Shown: positions 45,034-54,311, counted from the stretch's first letter. The stretch: DNA of 64,000 nt from Marinigracilibium pacificum (GCF_012926615.1 NZ_JABBNU010000004.1:62001-126000), one strand, 5' to 3'. The notes: generated by a model from the sequence alone, not told the origin. Numbers and translations are program-made.

Positions 45034-46398
45034 TTAAATTGTTGAAGAAAACAAATTCATTTCTGGCTTATTTCTATGTAACCGGAGATCAAAAGCCATG
45101 CAAACATTTCTAACAAAAGGCCTTCCTTTTCTGGTTATCATTATACCTTTCTCTGTCAATTTCACTAATTGATCATCAACCATTGGCTTAAGCCTTGATA
45201 ATAAATTCGCGAAATTTAATGTAGTGAAGTCATCCTCAGCCCATTCATGTTTGAAATTACACATCAAATCCAGAATTATCTTTCTGATTGTTAGATCTTC
45301 ACTGCCTAGTAAATGACCTCGCATTATTGGTAATCGATTATTTTCAAGTGCTTCGTAATAATCTTCAAGAGATTTTTCATTTTGAGCAAATCCAGTCCAG
45401 CAGTCTCCGATTGATGATACTCCCAACCCAACCATTACTTTGCTTGTTCCCACAGTATATCCCATGAAGTTTCTAAATAGCTCACCATTTTCCATTGCTT
45501 TGGAAAGCTCGTCTTCCGGTAAGGCAAAATGGTCCATGCCTATTTCAATGTAGCCATATTTTAAAAGTAGCTCTTTTCCGTATTCGTACATTTTACGCTT
45601 AACCTCAGGTGCGGGAAGATCTTCTTCTGTAAATTTTCTTTGTCCGTTTCCTTTGATCCAAGGCACGTGTGCATAGCTGTAAAAGGCTATCCTATCTGGT
45701 TTTAAGATAGAAATTTCTTTTATGGTATTTTCAACATGTTCAACTTTTTGAAATGGCAATCCATAAACGAGGTCTACATTAACTGATTCATATCCAACTT
45801 CTCTTGCCTCTTTGATTGCTCTAACAACATTTTCCAGTGGTTGTATCCTGTTGATTGCTACTTGAACTGTATGATCCAGATCCTGAACACCATAACTTAC
45901 TCTTTTAAATCCAAGCTCATATAATGCTTCCAGGTGCTCTCTGGTTGTATTATTTGGATGACCCTCAAAACTAAACTCATATTTATCTGCCAATTCAACT
46001 GTTTTTAGCCATTCTGAAAGGAATTTATGCAAGTTTAGAGGTGAAAAGAATGTAGGTGTTCCCCCCCCTAAATGTAAAGCGTTAATTTTTGGCTTAGCTT
46101 CAAGAGCATCAAGATATAGGTTCCATTCTTTTGCTAAGGCTTCCAGATAAGGCGATTCAACGCTGTGGTTTTTGGTTATTCTTTTATTACAACCACAAAA
46201 AGTGCATAGTGATTCACAAAAAGGGAGGTGCATATATATGGCATTACCCTCATTGTTTGTTTCTCTAAACTGTTGTTTCAGCCTGCTGATATACTCCTCG
46301 GAATTAAATTTTTCTTCATTCCAGTATGGAACTGTCGGATATGAAGTATATCTCGGCCCTGCTACGTTGTATTTCCTTATTAACTTATTATTCAGCAT
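45034..46398 (-). CDS. hemN: Oxygen-independent coproporphyrinogen III oxidase
   Basis: 454 residues from the ATG at 46398 (MLNNKLIRKYNVAGPRYTSYP); a TTG seven codons upstream is less likely. A radical SAM enzyme that decarboxylates coproporphyrinogen III in heme synthesis. The 4Fe-4S motif is Cys61, Cys65, Cys68 with the extra Cys70 typical of true HemN (CESLCTFCGC). The N-terminal RYTSYPT segment, the GGGTPTFF SAM-binding block and the HemN C-terminal domain are present, which separates it from HemW. The upstream small gene is on the same strand and may be cotranscribed. Confidence 0.93.
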   Translation of the reverse strand: MLNNKLIRKYNVAGPRYTSYPTVPYWNEEKFNSEEYISRLKQQFRETNNEGNAIYMHLPFCESLCTFCGCNKRITKNHSVESPYLEALAKEWNLYLDALEAKPKINALHLGGGTPTFFSPLNLHKFLSEWLKTVELADKYEFSFEGHPNNTTREHLEALYELGFKRVSYGVQDLDHTVQVAINRIQPLENVVRAIKEAREVGYESVNVDLVYGLPFQKVEHVENTIKEISILKPDRIAFYSYAHVPWIKGNGQRKFTEEDLPAPEVKRKMYEYGKELLLKYGYIEIGMDHFALPEDELSKAMENGELFRNFMGYTVGTSKVMVGLGVSSIGDCWTGFAQNEKSLEDYYEALENNRLPIMRGHLLGSEDLTIRKIILDLMCNFKHEWAEDDFTTLNFANLLSRLKPMVDDQLVKLTEKGIMITRKGRPFVRNVCMAFDLRLHRNKPEMNLFSSTI

Positions 46399-46475
46399 TG
46401 ATTTAAAAGTCTTATGCAAACTTATAAACAGTCTTAAATCAATAAACTGAGCTATGTCAGGAGGCTTCCTGATTT

Positions 46476-46808
46476 TTATTGGGCAAGGTGAGAAAAGCGT
46501 TTTCTAGTTTCTATTTTCTTTAATTCCCTTTCAATAACCATTTTTGCTAGAAGCTCTGATTTGGCCATAAGCCCCGGAGCCTCTAATGCTTTTTTAAACT
46601 GATGTTCCGGTACATCGATTCTATATAATAGATTGACAAGGTAATTGGGGTCATTATCGAGGAGTCTTTCAATCTGGTCGGCAAGAATATCCTGTAATTT
46701 ATCCAGCGTGTACTGCTTTCGTAGATTTATTTGTGCAGCATCCATCACCAGGTCTTTTCTTAGCAATCTGGAAAGGTCTTTGATGTCTTTTTGAGAAATT
46801 TCAGCCAT
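46476..46808 (-). CDS. Small conserved-looking helical protein
   Basis: 110 residues from the ATG at 46808 (MAEISQKDIKDL); a start five codons upstream is possible. All helical with the segments LSRLLRKDLVMDAAQINLRKQYTLDKLQDILADQIERLLDNDPNYLVNLLYRIDVPE, and a basic C-terminus. No family recognised with confidence. Located 77 bp upstream of hemN on the same strand, with a small hairpin (TCAGGA / TCCTGA) between. Confidence 0.6.
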   Translation of the reverse strand: MAEISQKDIKDLSRLLRKDLVMDAAQINLRKQYTLDKLQDILADQIERLLDNDPNYLVNLLYRIDVPEHQFKKALEAPGLMAKSELLAKMVIERELKKIETRKRFSHLAQ

Positions 46809-46907
46809 AGTGCAATTTATCAATTATTGTGAAGAATGTTTTCTGATTAGTTGTCAAAATGCTATGTTGGTATTTTTATTAGGCATGAAAGGTATTTACT
46901 CTTAAAT

Positions 46908-47696
46908 ATGTTCAATTCATTTAAAGAGATATTGAAAAGGTCATTGAATTCCAGATCTACCCCATTCAGCAAATCTATGCCTGAATTAGTTAGATTATAT
47001 TTTCTTTCTTACCTGAACAAAAAAAATGAAAAGCCTGTTGTTGTGAAATTCAGGGGGCTAAATGTTGTGAGCCCTAACTATCCTTTATTTATTAACTTGA
47101 TTAATGAGATTTTTTACCAGGAAGTTTATGCAAATGAAATTCAAGTAGATACCCCATTAATAATTGATGCCGGATCTAACATCGGAATTTCTATTTTGTA
47201 TTTTAAGTCCAGATATCCGGATAGCGAGATCATTGGAATAGAGCCCGATCCACAGAATTTTAACATGTTGAAGGAAAATGTTTCTATTAATGGATTCGAA
47301 AATATTAAGTTAATCAATTGTGCCTTAGGTTCATCAAAAGGAGAAACTGTGCTATATAAAGAAGGTGGTAATCCTTACTTGAATCCTAGTATTTTGAAGG
47401 TCTGTGATGTTGATCAAGGAGTCAAAGTTCGGTTAGAGAGTTTAACTGATATAATTTCTAACAGAGATGTCGATTTACTGAAAATGGATATTGAAGGTGC
47501 CGAGATGATTGTATTGAAAGATATAATTATGTCCGGAGCTATCAATAAGGTTAATTCATTTGTTTTGGAAACTCACCCTGATAATGGTGTTTCTAGTGAA
47601 GAAGTTAAATCATTACTAATTAAAAGTGGTTTTGAGGTGTCTGTAAATCCACTAAATAAAAACATTATTAATGCAAAAAGAATATATCTTCCCTAG
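46908..47696 (+). CDS. FkbM family methyltransferase
   Basis: 262 residues from the ATG at 46908 (MFNSFKEILKRSL); an upstream TTG would add 19 weakly coded residues. The SAM-binding core has DAGSNIGISILYFKSRYPDSEIIGIEPDPQNF, then NCALGSSKG and the FkbM motif LLKMDIEGAEMIVL. FkbM enzymes O-methylate sugars or polyketides; in Bacteroidota most modify surface glycans. No glycosyltransferase or glycan locus surrounds it, so the acceptor is unknown. Confidence 0.88.
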   Translation: MFNSFKEILKRSLNSRSTPFSKSMPELVRLYFLSYLNKKNEKPVVVKFRGLNVVSPNYPLFINLINEIFYQEVYANEIQVDTPLIIDAGSNIGISILYFKSRYPDSEIIGIEPDPQNFNMLKENVSINGFENIKLINCALGSSKGETVLYKEGGNPYLNPSILKVCDVDQGVKVRLESLTDIISNRDVDLLKMDIEGAEMIVLKDIIMSGAINKVNSFVLETHPDNGVSSEEVKSLLIKSGFEVSVNPLNKNIINAKRIYLP

Positions 47697-47711
47697 AGCC
47701 GATAATTAATA

Positions 47712-47733
47712 ATATCTGTTTAAAAACAGATAT
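47712..47733. promoter_or_regulatory. Perfect palindrome, candidate operator 1 of the satD-like operon
   Basis: ATATCTGTTT and AAACAGATAT form a perfect 10-bp inverted repeat around AA. It overlaps the 5' end of the predicted -7 box. Confidence 0.7.
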
Positions 47734-47738
47734 ATTTG
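47731..47738 (+). promoter_or_regulatory. Predicted -7 box TATATTTG of the satD-like gene
   Basis: An exact TAnnTTTG match lying between the two palindromes, 53 bases upstream of the ATG. No clear -33 TTG at the expected place, as may occur in regulated promoters. Confidence 0.5.
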
Positions 47739-47741
47739 TTA

Positions 47742-47759
47742 ATCTGCTTATAAACAGAT
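47742..47759. promoter_or_regulatory. Imperfect palindrome, candidate operator 2
   Basis: ATCTGCTTATAAACAGAT repeats the 18-bp core ATCTGTTTAAAAACAGAT of operator 1 exactly 28 bases further on, with identical ATCTG and CAGAT half-site ends. It covers the expected transcription start. Confidence 0.65.
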
Positions 47760-47791
47760 ATATTAGCATTAAATAGCATTCAATTATTATT

Positions 47792-48406
47792 ATGACAGGT
47801 ATAATTACGGGTGATATTATTCAATCAGGGAAAATGCTCGGTGACCCATTATGGATGAATGTTTTGAAAGATGAGCTTCCTGGATTGGCCATTACACCAA
47901 AAGATTGGGATATATTTAGTGGAGATAGTTTTCAGTTGGAGGTAGATCCTTCGGAGGGTATCAAAACTATGTTGGTTATCAAGTCACTATTACTTTTTAA
48001 AGTAGAAGTTGACACCCGATTGGCACTTGGGATTGGATCCAAAACATTTAGTGGAGATTCTATTTCTGAATCAAATGGAGAGGCCTTTATTAACTCAGGC
48101 CGATTGTTAAAGGAGCTGAAAAATGTTTCTATGGCGATAAAAACTCCCTTTGATGATTTTGATGATAGCATTAATCTTATGCTTGAATTAGGTTGTTTGA
48201 CATTTGATAAATGGACACCAAGTAGTGCAGAAGCTGTTTATTATTTTCTATCAGAAAAAGTATCAACTCAAAAAGATCTGGCGAGTATACTCGATATCGG
48301 TCAGGGACGAGTAAGTGAAAGATTAGGAAGAGCCGGTTATGAACAAATTATTAAATTAGATAATTATTATAAAAACACCCTACATCAACAACCAAAACAC
48401 TCATGA
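47792..48406 (+). CDS. SatD-like protein with C-terminal helix-turn-helix
   Basis: 204 residues. The N-terminal region (about 1-140; MTGIITGDIIQSG...FSGDSFQLEV...RLALGIGSK) matches the SatD family, whose biochemical role is unknown. The last 50 residues contain a helix-turn-helix (STQKDLASILDIGQGRVSER), so the protein could bind DNA. Two tandem palindromes flank the -7 box just upstream, which suggests autoregulation (inference). The stop overlaps the start of the DUF3307 gene by four bases, a pairing seen in many Bacteroidota. Confidence 0.8.
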   Translation: MTGIITGDIIQSGKMLGDPLWMNVLKDELPGLAITPKDWDIFSGDSFQLEVDPSEGIKTMLVIKSLLLFKVEVDTRLALGIGSKTFSGDSISESNGEAFINSGRLLKELKNVSMAIKTPFDDFDDSINLMLELGCLTFDKWTPSSAEAVYYFLSEKVSTQKDLASILDIGQGRVSERLGRAGYEQIIKLDNYYKNTLHQQPKHS

Positions 48407-49119
48407 CATTATTACTTTTATTGCTAATCGCCCATTTATTGGGTGATTTTGTCTTTCAACCTGGCTTATGGGCAAAAGATAAACTTAATAGAAAAATTAA
48501 ATCCAAATGGCTCTATTTTCATGTTCTAGTACATGGAGTGTTAGCAGCCTCCATCCTTTTGATTGATTCGAGCTACTGGTGGATTCCTATGGTGATTATA
48601 ATTACTCACTATGGTATTGATTTGTCTAAAGCATATCTGGAAGGGAAAGTTAAACCTCCTATCCTCTTAATAATAGATCAAGTATTACATATTTCTGTAT
48701 TAACTTTAATAGTTAAGCTAACTGGTGTAAATATCAGTATTTCAATTGATTATGATCTTAATTCGGTGTTGCTTTTTCTGATGGTTATCCTAATGGTGAC
48801 TTATATGGGAGCCGTATTTGTTAAGATTACTATTGCTAGTTGGTCTCCATCCTCCTTTTCCGATTCAGATGATTCATTGGTTAATGCTGGGCGTTATATT
48901 GGTATAATGGAAAGATTATTTGTCTTCATTTTCATTATAACAAATCATTGGGAAGGAATTGGTTTTTTACTAGCAGCAAAGTCTGTATTCAGGTTTGGAG
49001 ACCTTAAAGAAGCTAAAGACAGAAAACTTACTGAATATATGTTGATAGGCACTCTGGTAAGCTTTGGGATAGGAATCATCGGAGGTATTAGCTATCTGTA
49101 TTTTATTGATTTGTTATAA
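48403..49119 (+). CDS. DUF3307 integral membrane protein
   Basis: 238 residues with about six to seven membrane helices. The family start LLLLIAHLLGDFVFQPGLWAKDK and the HVLVHGVLAA and THYGIDLSKAYLEGK motifs are present (conserved His and Asp in membrane helices). It overlaps the SatD-like gene by four bases (ATGA) and is surely cotranslated with it. Function unknown; conserved polar residues inside the membrane hint at transport or catalysis (inference). Confidence 0.85.
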   Translation: MTLLLLLLIAHLLGDFVFQPGLWAKDKLNRKIKSKWLYFHVLVHGVLAASILLIDSSYWWIPMVIIITHYGIDLSKAYLEGKVKPPILLIIDQVLHISVLTLIVKLTGVNISISIDYDLNSVLLFLMVILMVTYMGAVFVKITIASWSPSSFSDSDDSLVNAGRYIGIMERLFVFIFIITNHWEGIGFLLAAKSVFRFGDLKEAKDRKLTEYMLIGTLVSFGIGIIGGISYLYFIDLL

Positions 49120-49212
49120 TACAGGTTCTACTATGACATTAATCATCTTCATCTTCAACACTATATTTTACCTTGACGAATAGCAAACTACAGGCTGCAA
49201 GTAAAATTTAAG

Positions 49213-50340
49213 ATGAGATTTATATCTGTTTTTCTGATGTTGATGCTTCCATTTTATATTATATCACAGGATAAACCTGAGTTTGATGGGCAATTATCAG
49301 GATTTTCAAGTTATAGCAAAGATGCAGAAAGGAAATGGCTGATTGGTGGCAGGTATATCCCCGAATTAAACTATAATCATTCATTTGATTCACTAAGTAG
49401 TATAGCTTTTGAGGCTTCAGCTAATATTTACGGCTCAATGAATTTTAATTTCGGAGAGTCTCCTGATTATTATTCCAGAATCAGACCATATCGAATTTGG
49501 GCCAGATACACCAAAGGTAGGTTTGAAATACGGGCGGGATTACAAAAAATTGAATTTGGTTCGGCACAGATGTTAAGACCTCTACAATGGTTTAATGAAA
49601 TTGACCCAAGAGACCCTCTGTCATTGACAAATGGTGTATATGGAGGTTTGATTAGGTATTATTTTAATAACAATATGAATTTGTGGGTTTGGATGCTGAT
49701 TGGTAATGAAAGACGACGAGGGTTTGATGTTACCGGAACAGAGAAAAATGTACCCGAATATGGCGGTAGAATTCAAATCCCTGTTTCTAAAGGTGAAATT
49801 GCTTTGTCATATCATCATAGAAAGGCGAACACGAATAATTTGCTATTACCCGAATTGCCGGATAATTCAGCGGAAAACAGAATTGGTGTAGATGGTAAAT
49901 GGGATGTTGGACCCGGACTTTGGTTTGAAGGTTCAATTTCTCAAATGGATAAAGACCTGGATTTTCTAACAAGCCAGCTATTAGGAACTATTGGTGTAGA
50001 TTACACATTTAGTTTAGGTAGTGGGTTATATATGTCTGTAGAACAGATGTTTATGAACTATGGACAACGCCATTTTGATTATCAGGAGCACTTTGGCATC
50101 ATTGCATTAAACTTAGGGTATCCTCTATCCTATTTTGATCGGTTAAGTTTAATCAGCAGCTATAACTGGAGTAATAATGATGGCACCATATTTTTAAGTT
50201 ATGAGCATCAGTTTAACAAATTAACTACCTACCTGATGTTGTTTTATGCTCCGGAAACTCAGCCGTTTGTTGAAAGCACGGAGTTCATCCAGACATTTTC
50301 AGGTTCCGGAATTCAATTGTTGGTCGTTTTTAATCATTGA
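49213..50340 (+). CDS. Outer-membrane beta-barrel protein of an ABC export operon
   Basis: 375 residues with a signal peptide (through YIISQ, about residue 19). The mature protein is a barrel of roughly 14-16 amphipathic strands with periplasmic turns, e.g. YYSRIRPYRIWARYTKGRFEIRAGLQKIEFG, IALSYHHRK, LWFEGSISQM, GLYMSVEQMFMNYG. The RAGLQKIEFGSAQMLRPLQWF segment recalls DUF1302-like porins. It ends 3 bp before the LolD-like ATPase gene and is therefore the outer-membrane part of a five-gene unit. Confidence 0.75.
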   Translation: MRFISVFLMLMLPFYIISQDKPEFDGQLSGFSSYSKDAERKWLIGGRYIPELNYNHSFDSLSSIAFEASANIYGSMNFNFGESPDYYSRIRPYRIWARYTKGRFEIRAGLQKIEFGSAQMLRPLQWFNEIDPRDPLSLTNGVYGGLIRYYFNNNMNLWVWMLIGNERRRGFDVTGTEKNVPEYGGRIQIPVSKGEIALSYHHRKANTNNLLLPELPDNSAENRIGVDGKWDVGPGLWFEGSISQMDKDLDFLTSQLLGTIGVDYTFSLGSGLYMSVEQMFMNYGQRHFDYQEHFGIIALNLGYPLSYFDRLSLISSYNWSNNDGTIFLSYEHQFNKLTTYLMLFYAPETQPFVESTEFIQTFSGSGIQLLVVFNH

Positions 50341-50343
50341 AAA

Positions 50344-51051
50344 ATGAGTAATAAAAGTATAATATCGCTTGAATCAGTTACAAAAGATTTTGTTGATGGA
50401 GAAACTATATTTCATGCGTTGAAAGGTATAAATCTCCAATTTGACAAAGGTGAATTTAGTGGTTTTGTCGGACCCAGTGGTTCAGGGAAAACAACACTAT
50501 TGAATATCATCGGTTCTCTTGATAGTCCAACTTCCGGAAAAGCAAATGTTTTAGGACAGGATATAGCTTCTTTAAGCCATAAGAAAGCAGCCAGACTAAG
50601 GAATTTTCATATAGGATTTATCTTTCAAGTTTATAATTTGTTTCCTGTTTATACAGTATATGAAAACGTTGAGTTTGCATTATTACTCCAGAAAAGAAGT
50701 GCGCAGGAAAGGAAAAAGCTTGTAATGGAAGCCCTTGATAGTGTTGGATTGGCCAGTATGGCTAACAAGAGCCCGGCCAAATTATCCGGTGGTGAAGGTC
50801 AGAGAGTGGCAATTGCCAGAGCAATGGTTAAAGAGCCGGATATAGTGCTTGCAGATGAACCTACAGCTAATCTGGATGCAAAAAATGCACATTCAATAAT
50901 TCAAACCATGAAAAACCTTAATGAAGAAAAAGGTACCACATTTATTTTTTCTACTCATGATGAAAAGGTAATGAAATACCTTGACAGGATAATTCATCTA
51001 AATGACGGTGTGGTTGAGAATGATGAGGTGATAATTAAACAAATGAAGTAA
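50344..51051 (+). CDS. ABC transporter ATP-binding protein, LolD/MacB type
   Basis: 235 residues with all ATPase motifs: Walker A GPSGSGKTT (43-51), Q-loop in GFIFQVYNLFPVYTVYENV, signature LSGGEGQRVAIARA, Walker B DIVLADEPTANLD and the H-loop in FSTHDEKVM. The sequence belongs to the LolD/MacB/FtsE group that powers FtsX-like permeases for extraction of envelope substrates rather than import. Two such permease genes follow directly (2-bp gap, then 4-bp overlap). Confidence 0.93.
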   Translation: MSNKSIISLESVTKDFVDGETIFHALKGINLQFDKGEFSGFVGPSGSGKTTLLNIIGSLDSPTSGKANVLGQDIASLSHKKAARLRNFHIGFIFQVYNLFPVYTVYENVEFALLLQKRSAQERKKLVMEALDSVGLASMANKSPAKLSGGEGQRVAIARAMVKEPDIVLADEPTANLDAKNAHSIIQTMKNLNEEKGTTFIFSTHDEKVMKYLDRIIHLNDGVVENDEVIIKQMK

Positions 51052-51053
51052 TA

Positions 51054-52223
51054 ATGCGACTGCTCCTGAAAATAGTCTACCGAAATTTAAAAGGTGCCGG
51101 GTTGAGAACCTTTCTGAATGCTTTTGCTCTATCTTTTTCATTCGTCATAATAATTTTCTTTAATGGATTAATTGATGGTTGGAACAGACAAGCCCGAAAG
51201 GATACAATAGAATGGGAATATGGTAATGGTCAGTTACGTCATGCTGATTATGATCCGCTTGATCCTTTTACTTTGGAAAATAGTTTTGGGAGCATTGATA
51301 TTGAGGAAAATCCACATTTAACACCCGTATTATTGAGGCAAGGGACGTTATACCCTAACGGACGAATGACGCCTGTTCTATTATATGGGATTGATAAGGA
51401 TCAAAAAGTTATTAAAATTCCAACACAAAAATTAGCTGCTGATAGTAATGATTTTATTCCGGTAATTATTGGATCAAGAATGGCAAAAAGTACCAATTTG
51501 AAAAAAGGTGACGAGGTTGTTATGCGTTGGCGTGATAAAAATGGTGCATTTGATGCTACTGAAGTAAAAGTAGTAGAAATATTTAATTCAACTGTGCCTA
51601 CAATAGATCAGTCAAAAATATGGTTGTCAATTGATGATTTGAGAAAGCTGACCAGTATCGAAAATAAGGCAACATATTTTATTGCTGATTCTGAATTCAA
51701 CTATAAATCTGACAAGTTTGGAAATGAATGGGAGTTTTATGATCAAAGTAACTTGTTGAATGAGCTGGATCAAATTATCCGTCAAAAGAAAGTTAGTGGT
51801 TTCTTTATGTACATCTTGTTGATGGGAATTGCACTCCTGGCAATTTTCGATACACAGGTACTGTCAGTTTTCAGAAGACAACGTGAAATAGGTTCATATA
51901 TAGCCCTGGGTATGACCAGACAATCAGTAATAGCTTTGTTTACACTTGAAGGTAGTGCTTATAGTATTTTAGCTTTGATTTTAGGAGCTCTTTATGGTGG
52001 TCCTTTATTGTTTTTAATAAGTAGAATTGGAATAGGATATCCTGCTTCTTCACAGGATTTCGGACTTTCTGTAGCCGAAAGAATATACCCGGTTTATGGA
52101 TTTTGGTTAATTATAATCACGATGGTAACAGTATTCATATCATCTACCATTGTCAGCTATTTACCAACAAGACAAATAACCAAAATGGATCCTGTTGCAG
52201 CAATTAAAGGTAAGATACAATGA
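51054..52223 (+). CDS. FtsX/LolC-like ABC permease 1
   Basis: 389 residues: one N-terminal membrane helix (about 20-40), a periplasmic MacB-PCD-like domain (about 45-250) and three C-terminal helices of the FtsX domain with FRRQREIGSYIALGMTRQSVIALFTLEGSAYSI. The layout is that of LolC/LolE and MacB permeases. It forms the transporter with the ATPase upstream and the second permease downstream, whose start overlaps its stop by four bases. Confidence 0.9.
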   Translation: MRLLLKIVYRNLKGAGLRTFLNAFALSFSFVIIIFFNGLIDGWNRQARKDTIEWEYGNGQLRHADYDPLDPFTLENSFGSIDIEENPHLTPVLLRQGTLYPNGRMTPVLLYGIDKDQKVIKIPTQKLAADSNDFIPVIIGSRMAKSTNLKKGDEVVMRWRDKNGAFDATEVKVVEIFNSTVPTIDQSKIWLSIDDLRKLTSIENKATYFIADSEFNYKSDKFGNEWEFYDQSNLLNELDQIIRQKKVSGFFMYILLMGIALLAIFDTQVLSVFRRQREIGSYIALGMTRQSVIALFTLEGSAYSILALILGALYGGPLLFLISRIGIGYPASSQDFGLSVAERIYPVYGFWLIIITMVTVFISSTIVSYLPTRQITKMDPVAAIKGKIQ

Positions 52224-53500
52224 TCAGGTTTATACTAAAAGGGATTATAAGAGATCGCTCAAGAAGCTTGCTGCCAATCATCGTAGTTACCATTGGCGTC
52301 GCCATTACTGTGTTGTTAAGTGGTTATATCAATGGTGTTATGAATGATTTTATCGAGCAGAATGCCAGGTTCGAGACAGGTCATTTAAAAGTGGTTACAC
52401 GGCCTTATCTAGAGAATATTGATCAAATCCCTAATGATCTGGCAATAATGGATTCAGACTCGGTCTTAAAAGCTCTAAAAACGAATTACAAGGATGTAGA
52501 GTGGGTAGAAAGAATAAAATTCGGTGGTTTAATAGATATTCCGGATAGTTCTGGTGAGACCCGGGCACAGGGACCTGCTGCCGGAATGGCAATTAATTTA
52601 ATAAATGAAACAGCTAGTATAAATGGAGATATAGAAAGGTTAAATCTTAAACCTGCGCTTGTTGAAGGTAGATTTCCACAAAATTACGGAGAAGTGCTGC
52701 TATCCAGAGAATTGATGTCAAAAACAGATGTTAAAATTGGCGATCAGGTTACTTTCATTGGGTCTACCATGTTTGGAAGTATGGCGTTGATGAATTATAA
52801 AGTTGTTGGATCAATAAACTTTGGAATTCAGGCTATGGACAGGGGCTTAATAATAATGGATATCGTTGATGCCAGATCATTGCTTGATATGGAGAATGCT
52901 ACAAGTGAGATTCTGGGTTATTTCCATTCAGGGTATTATGATGATGAAAGATCAGAGAAATTGAGTTTGTTATACAATAGCTCAATTGATCCAAACAATG
53001 AATTTGCACCTGTTATTATCCCATTAAAGGATCAAAATGAACTTAGTGGTATGCTCGAATATGTGAATGTTTATACTGTAATTTTTATTAGTATTTTCAT
53101 TTTGGCAATGTCAATAGTTTTATGGAATACAGGGCTGCTTGGAGGATTAAGAAGGTATCGCGAATATGGAATAAGGCTTGCTTTAGGTGAGTCAAAAACC
53201 AAAATATACAAGACAACTATCCTTGAATCCTTAATAATCGGGCTTATTGGTTCAATATCCGGGACATTATTAGGTTTGGCAGGAGTTTGGTATTTGCAGA
53301 CTTATGGGATTGATATTAGTGATATGATGTCAAACAATGCAATGATTATGTCATCAGTAATCAGAGCCAGGGTCTCTTCTTTCCTGTTTGTTATTGGATT
53401 CATACCTGGTGTTATAGCTACTCTTTCGGGAAGTTTATTATCCGGAGTTGGAATATTCAAAAGGCAAACAGCAGATCTTTTTAAAGAACTAGAACTATAA
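52220..53500 (+). CDS. FtsX/LolC-like ABC permease 2
   Basis: 426 residues with the same topology as the preceding permease: N-terminal helix (about 14-35), periplasmic domain, and three C-terminal helices with LRRYREYGIRLALGESKTKIYKTTILESLIIG. The pair would form a heterodimer like LolC-LolE. Start overlaps the previous stop (ATGA). The LolA-like gene follows after 10 bp. Confidence 0.9.
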   Translation: MIRFILKGIIRDRSRSLLPIIVVTIGVAITVLLSGYINGVMNDFIEQNARFETGHLKVVTRPYLENIDQIPNDLAIMDSDSVLKALKTNYKDVEWVERIKFGGLIDIPDSSGETRAQGPAAGMAINLINETASINGDIERLNLKPALVEGRFPQNYGEVLLSRELMSKTDVKIGDQVTFIGSTMFGSMALMNYKVVGSINFGIQAMDRGLIIMDIVDARSLLDMENATSEILGYFHSGYYDDERSEKLSLLYNSSIDPNNEFAPVIIPLKDQNELSGMLEYVNVYTVIFISIFILAMSIVLWNTGLLGGLRRYREYGIRLALGESKTKIYKTTILESLIIGLIGSISGTLLGLAGVWYLQTYGIDISDMMSNNAMIMSSVIRARVSSFLFVIGFIPGVIATLSGSLLSGVGIFKRQTADLFKELEL

Positions 53501-53510
53501 TTTTAATATT

Positions 53511-54248
53511 ATGTACACCATTCTTTTGTTAATCAAATTAATAGTGATTGCAGGTTTTCAAACTAGCAACCCTGATGCTGCTGAAATATTGAAAAAGGTT
53601 GATGAAAACCTTGTTTCTGATAATCGAATTACAACTTCAAGAATGGTAATCAGAGGCAAGAGAACCGAGCGTATTATTGCTGCAAAAAGTTATATAAAAG
53701 GAACAGAGGATACGTATACAGTTTATCTTTCTCCGGAAAGAGAAAAAGGCACGAAGATGTTAAAACTTTCTGATAAATTGTGGATTTACTCTCCTTCTAC
53801 AGATAGAATCATCCAGATATCAGGGCATATGTTAAGGCAGTCAGTTATGGGTTCTGATCTTTCATATGAAGATATGATGGATAATACAAAATTACTTGAT
53901 GCCTACGATCCTAAAATAATTAAGGAAGAGACAATCGATTCAAGGTCTTGTTGGGTTATCGAGTTGATTGCAAAATCCTCAGATGTATCATATCAAAAAC
54001 GTTTGTTATGGGTTGATCAGGAGAAATATATTCCGTTAAAAGAAGAACTTTATGCAAAAGGTGGTCAATTACTTAAGAGAATAACCCTATCGGATATAAG
54101 AGAAGTAGATGGTAGAACATTCCCATTTAAGATGAACTTTAAGGATATGCTTAAAGATGGAGAAGGAACTGATTTTATAATTGATGATTTATCCTTTAAT
54201 AAGGAAATTCCTGAAGAGTATTTTAACAAATCTGTTTTAAAGAAATAA
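53511..54248 (+). CDS. LolA-like outer-membrane lipoprotein-sorting domain protein
   Basis: 245 residues. The N-terminus (MYTILLLIKLIVIAGFQ) is a signal peptide without a lipobox. The body is the LolA/LolB-like half-barrel in its longer form (outer membrane lipoprotein-sorting protein): TSRMVIRGKRTERIIAAKSYIKG, MLKLSDKLWIYSPSTDRIIQISGHM, GSDLSYEDMM and a C-terminal DGRTFPFKMNF. The family binds acyl chains in the periplasm. It closes the operon barrel-ATPase-permease-permease-LolA-like, so it likely receives a lipid or lipoprotein cargo from the transporter (inference). Terminator 6 bp after the stop. Confidence 0.85.
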   Translation: MYTILLLIKLIVIAGFQTSNPDAAEILKKVDENLVSDNRITTSRMVIRGKRTERIIAAKSYIKGTEDTYTVYLSPEREKGTKMLKLSDKLWIYSPSTDRIIQISGHMLRQSVMGSDLSYEDMMDNTKLLDAYDPKIIKEETIDSRSCWVIELIAKSSDVSYQKRLLWVDQEKYIPLKEELYAKGGQLLKRITLSDIREVDGRTFPFKMNFKDMLKDGEGTDFIIDDLSFNKEIPEEYFNKSVLKK

Positions 54249-54254
54249 TAAGTA

Positions 54255-54284
54255 AAAAGCATGAACGGTTACGATCATGCTTTT
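54255..54284 (+). terminator. Terminator of the ABC/LolA-like operon
   Basis: AAAAGCATGA and TCATGCTTTT form a perfect 10-bp stem around a 10-base loop directly after the last gene. Confidence 0.75.
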
Positions 54285-54311
54285 GTGTATAGTGGTGGTA
54301 AAATAATTTAG

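Noticed and set aside
46457-46472. Small hairpin TCAGGA-GGCT-TCCTGA upstream of hemN
   Set aside because: The T-run follows only on the plus strand, where no gene ends; on the hemN strand there is no T-run, so neither terminator nor attenuator can be supported.
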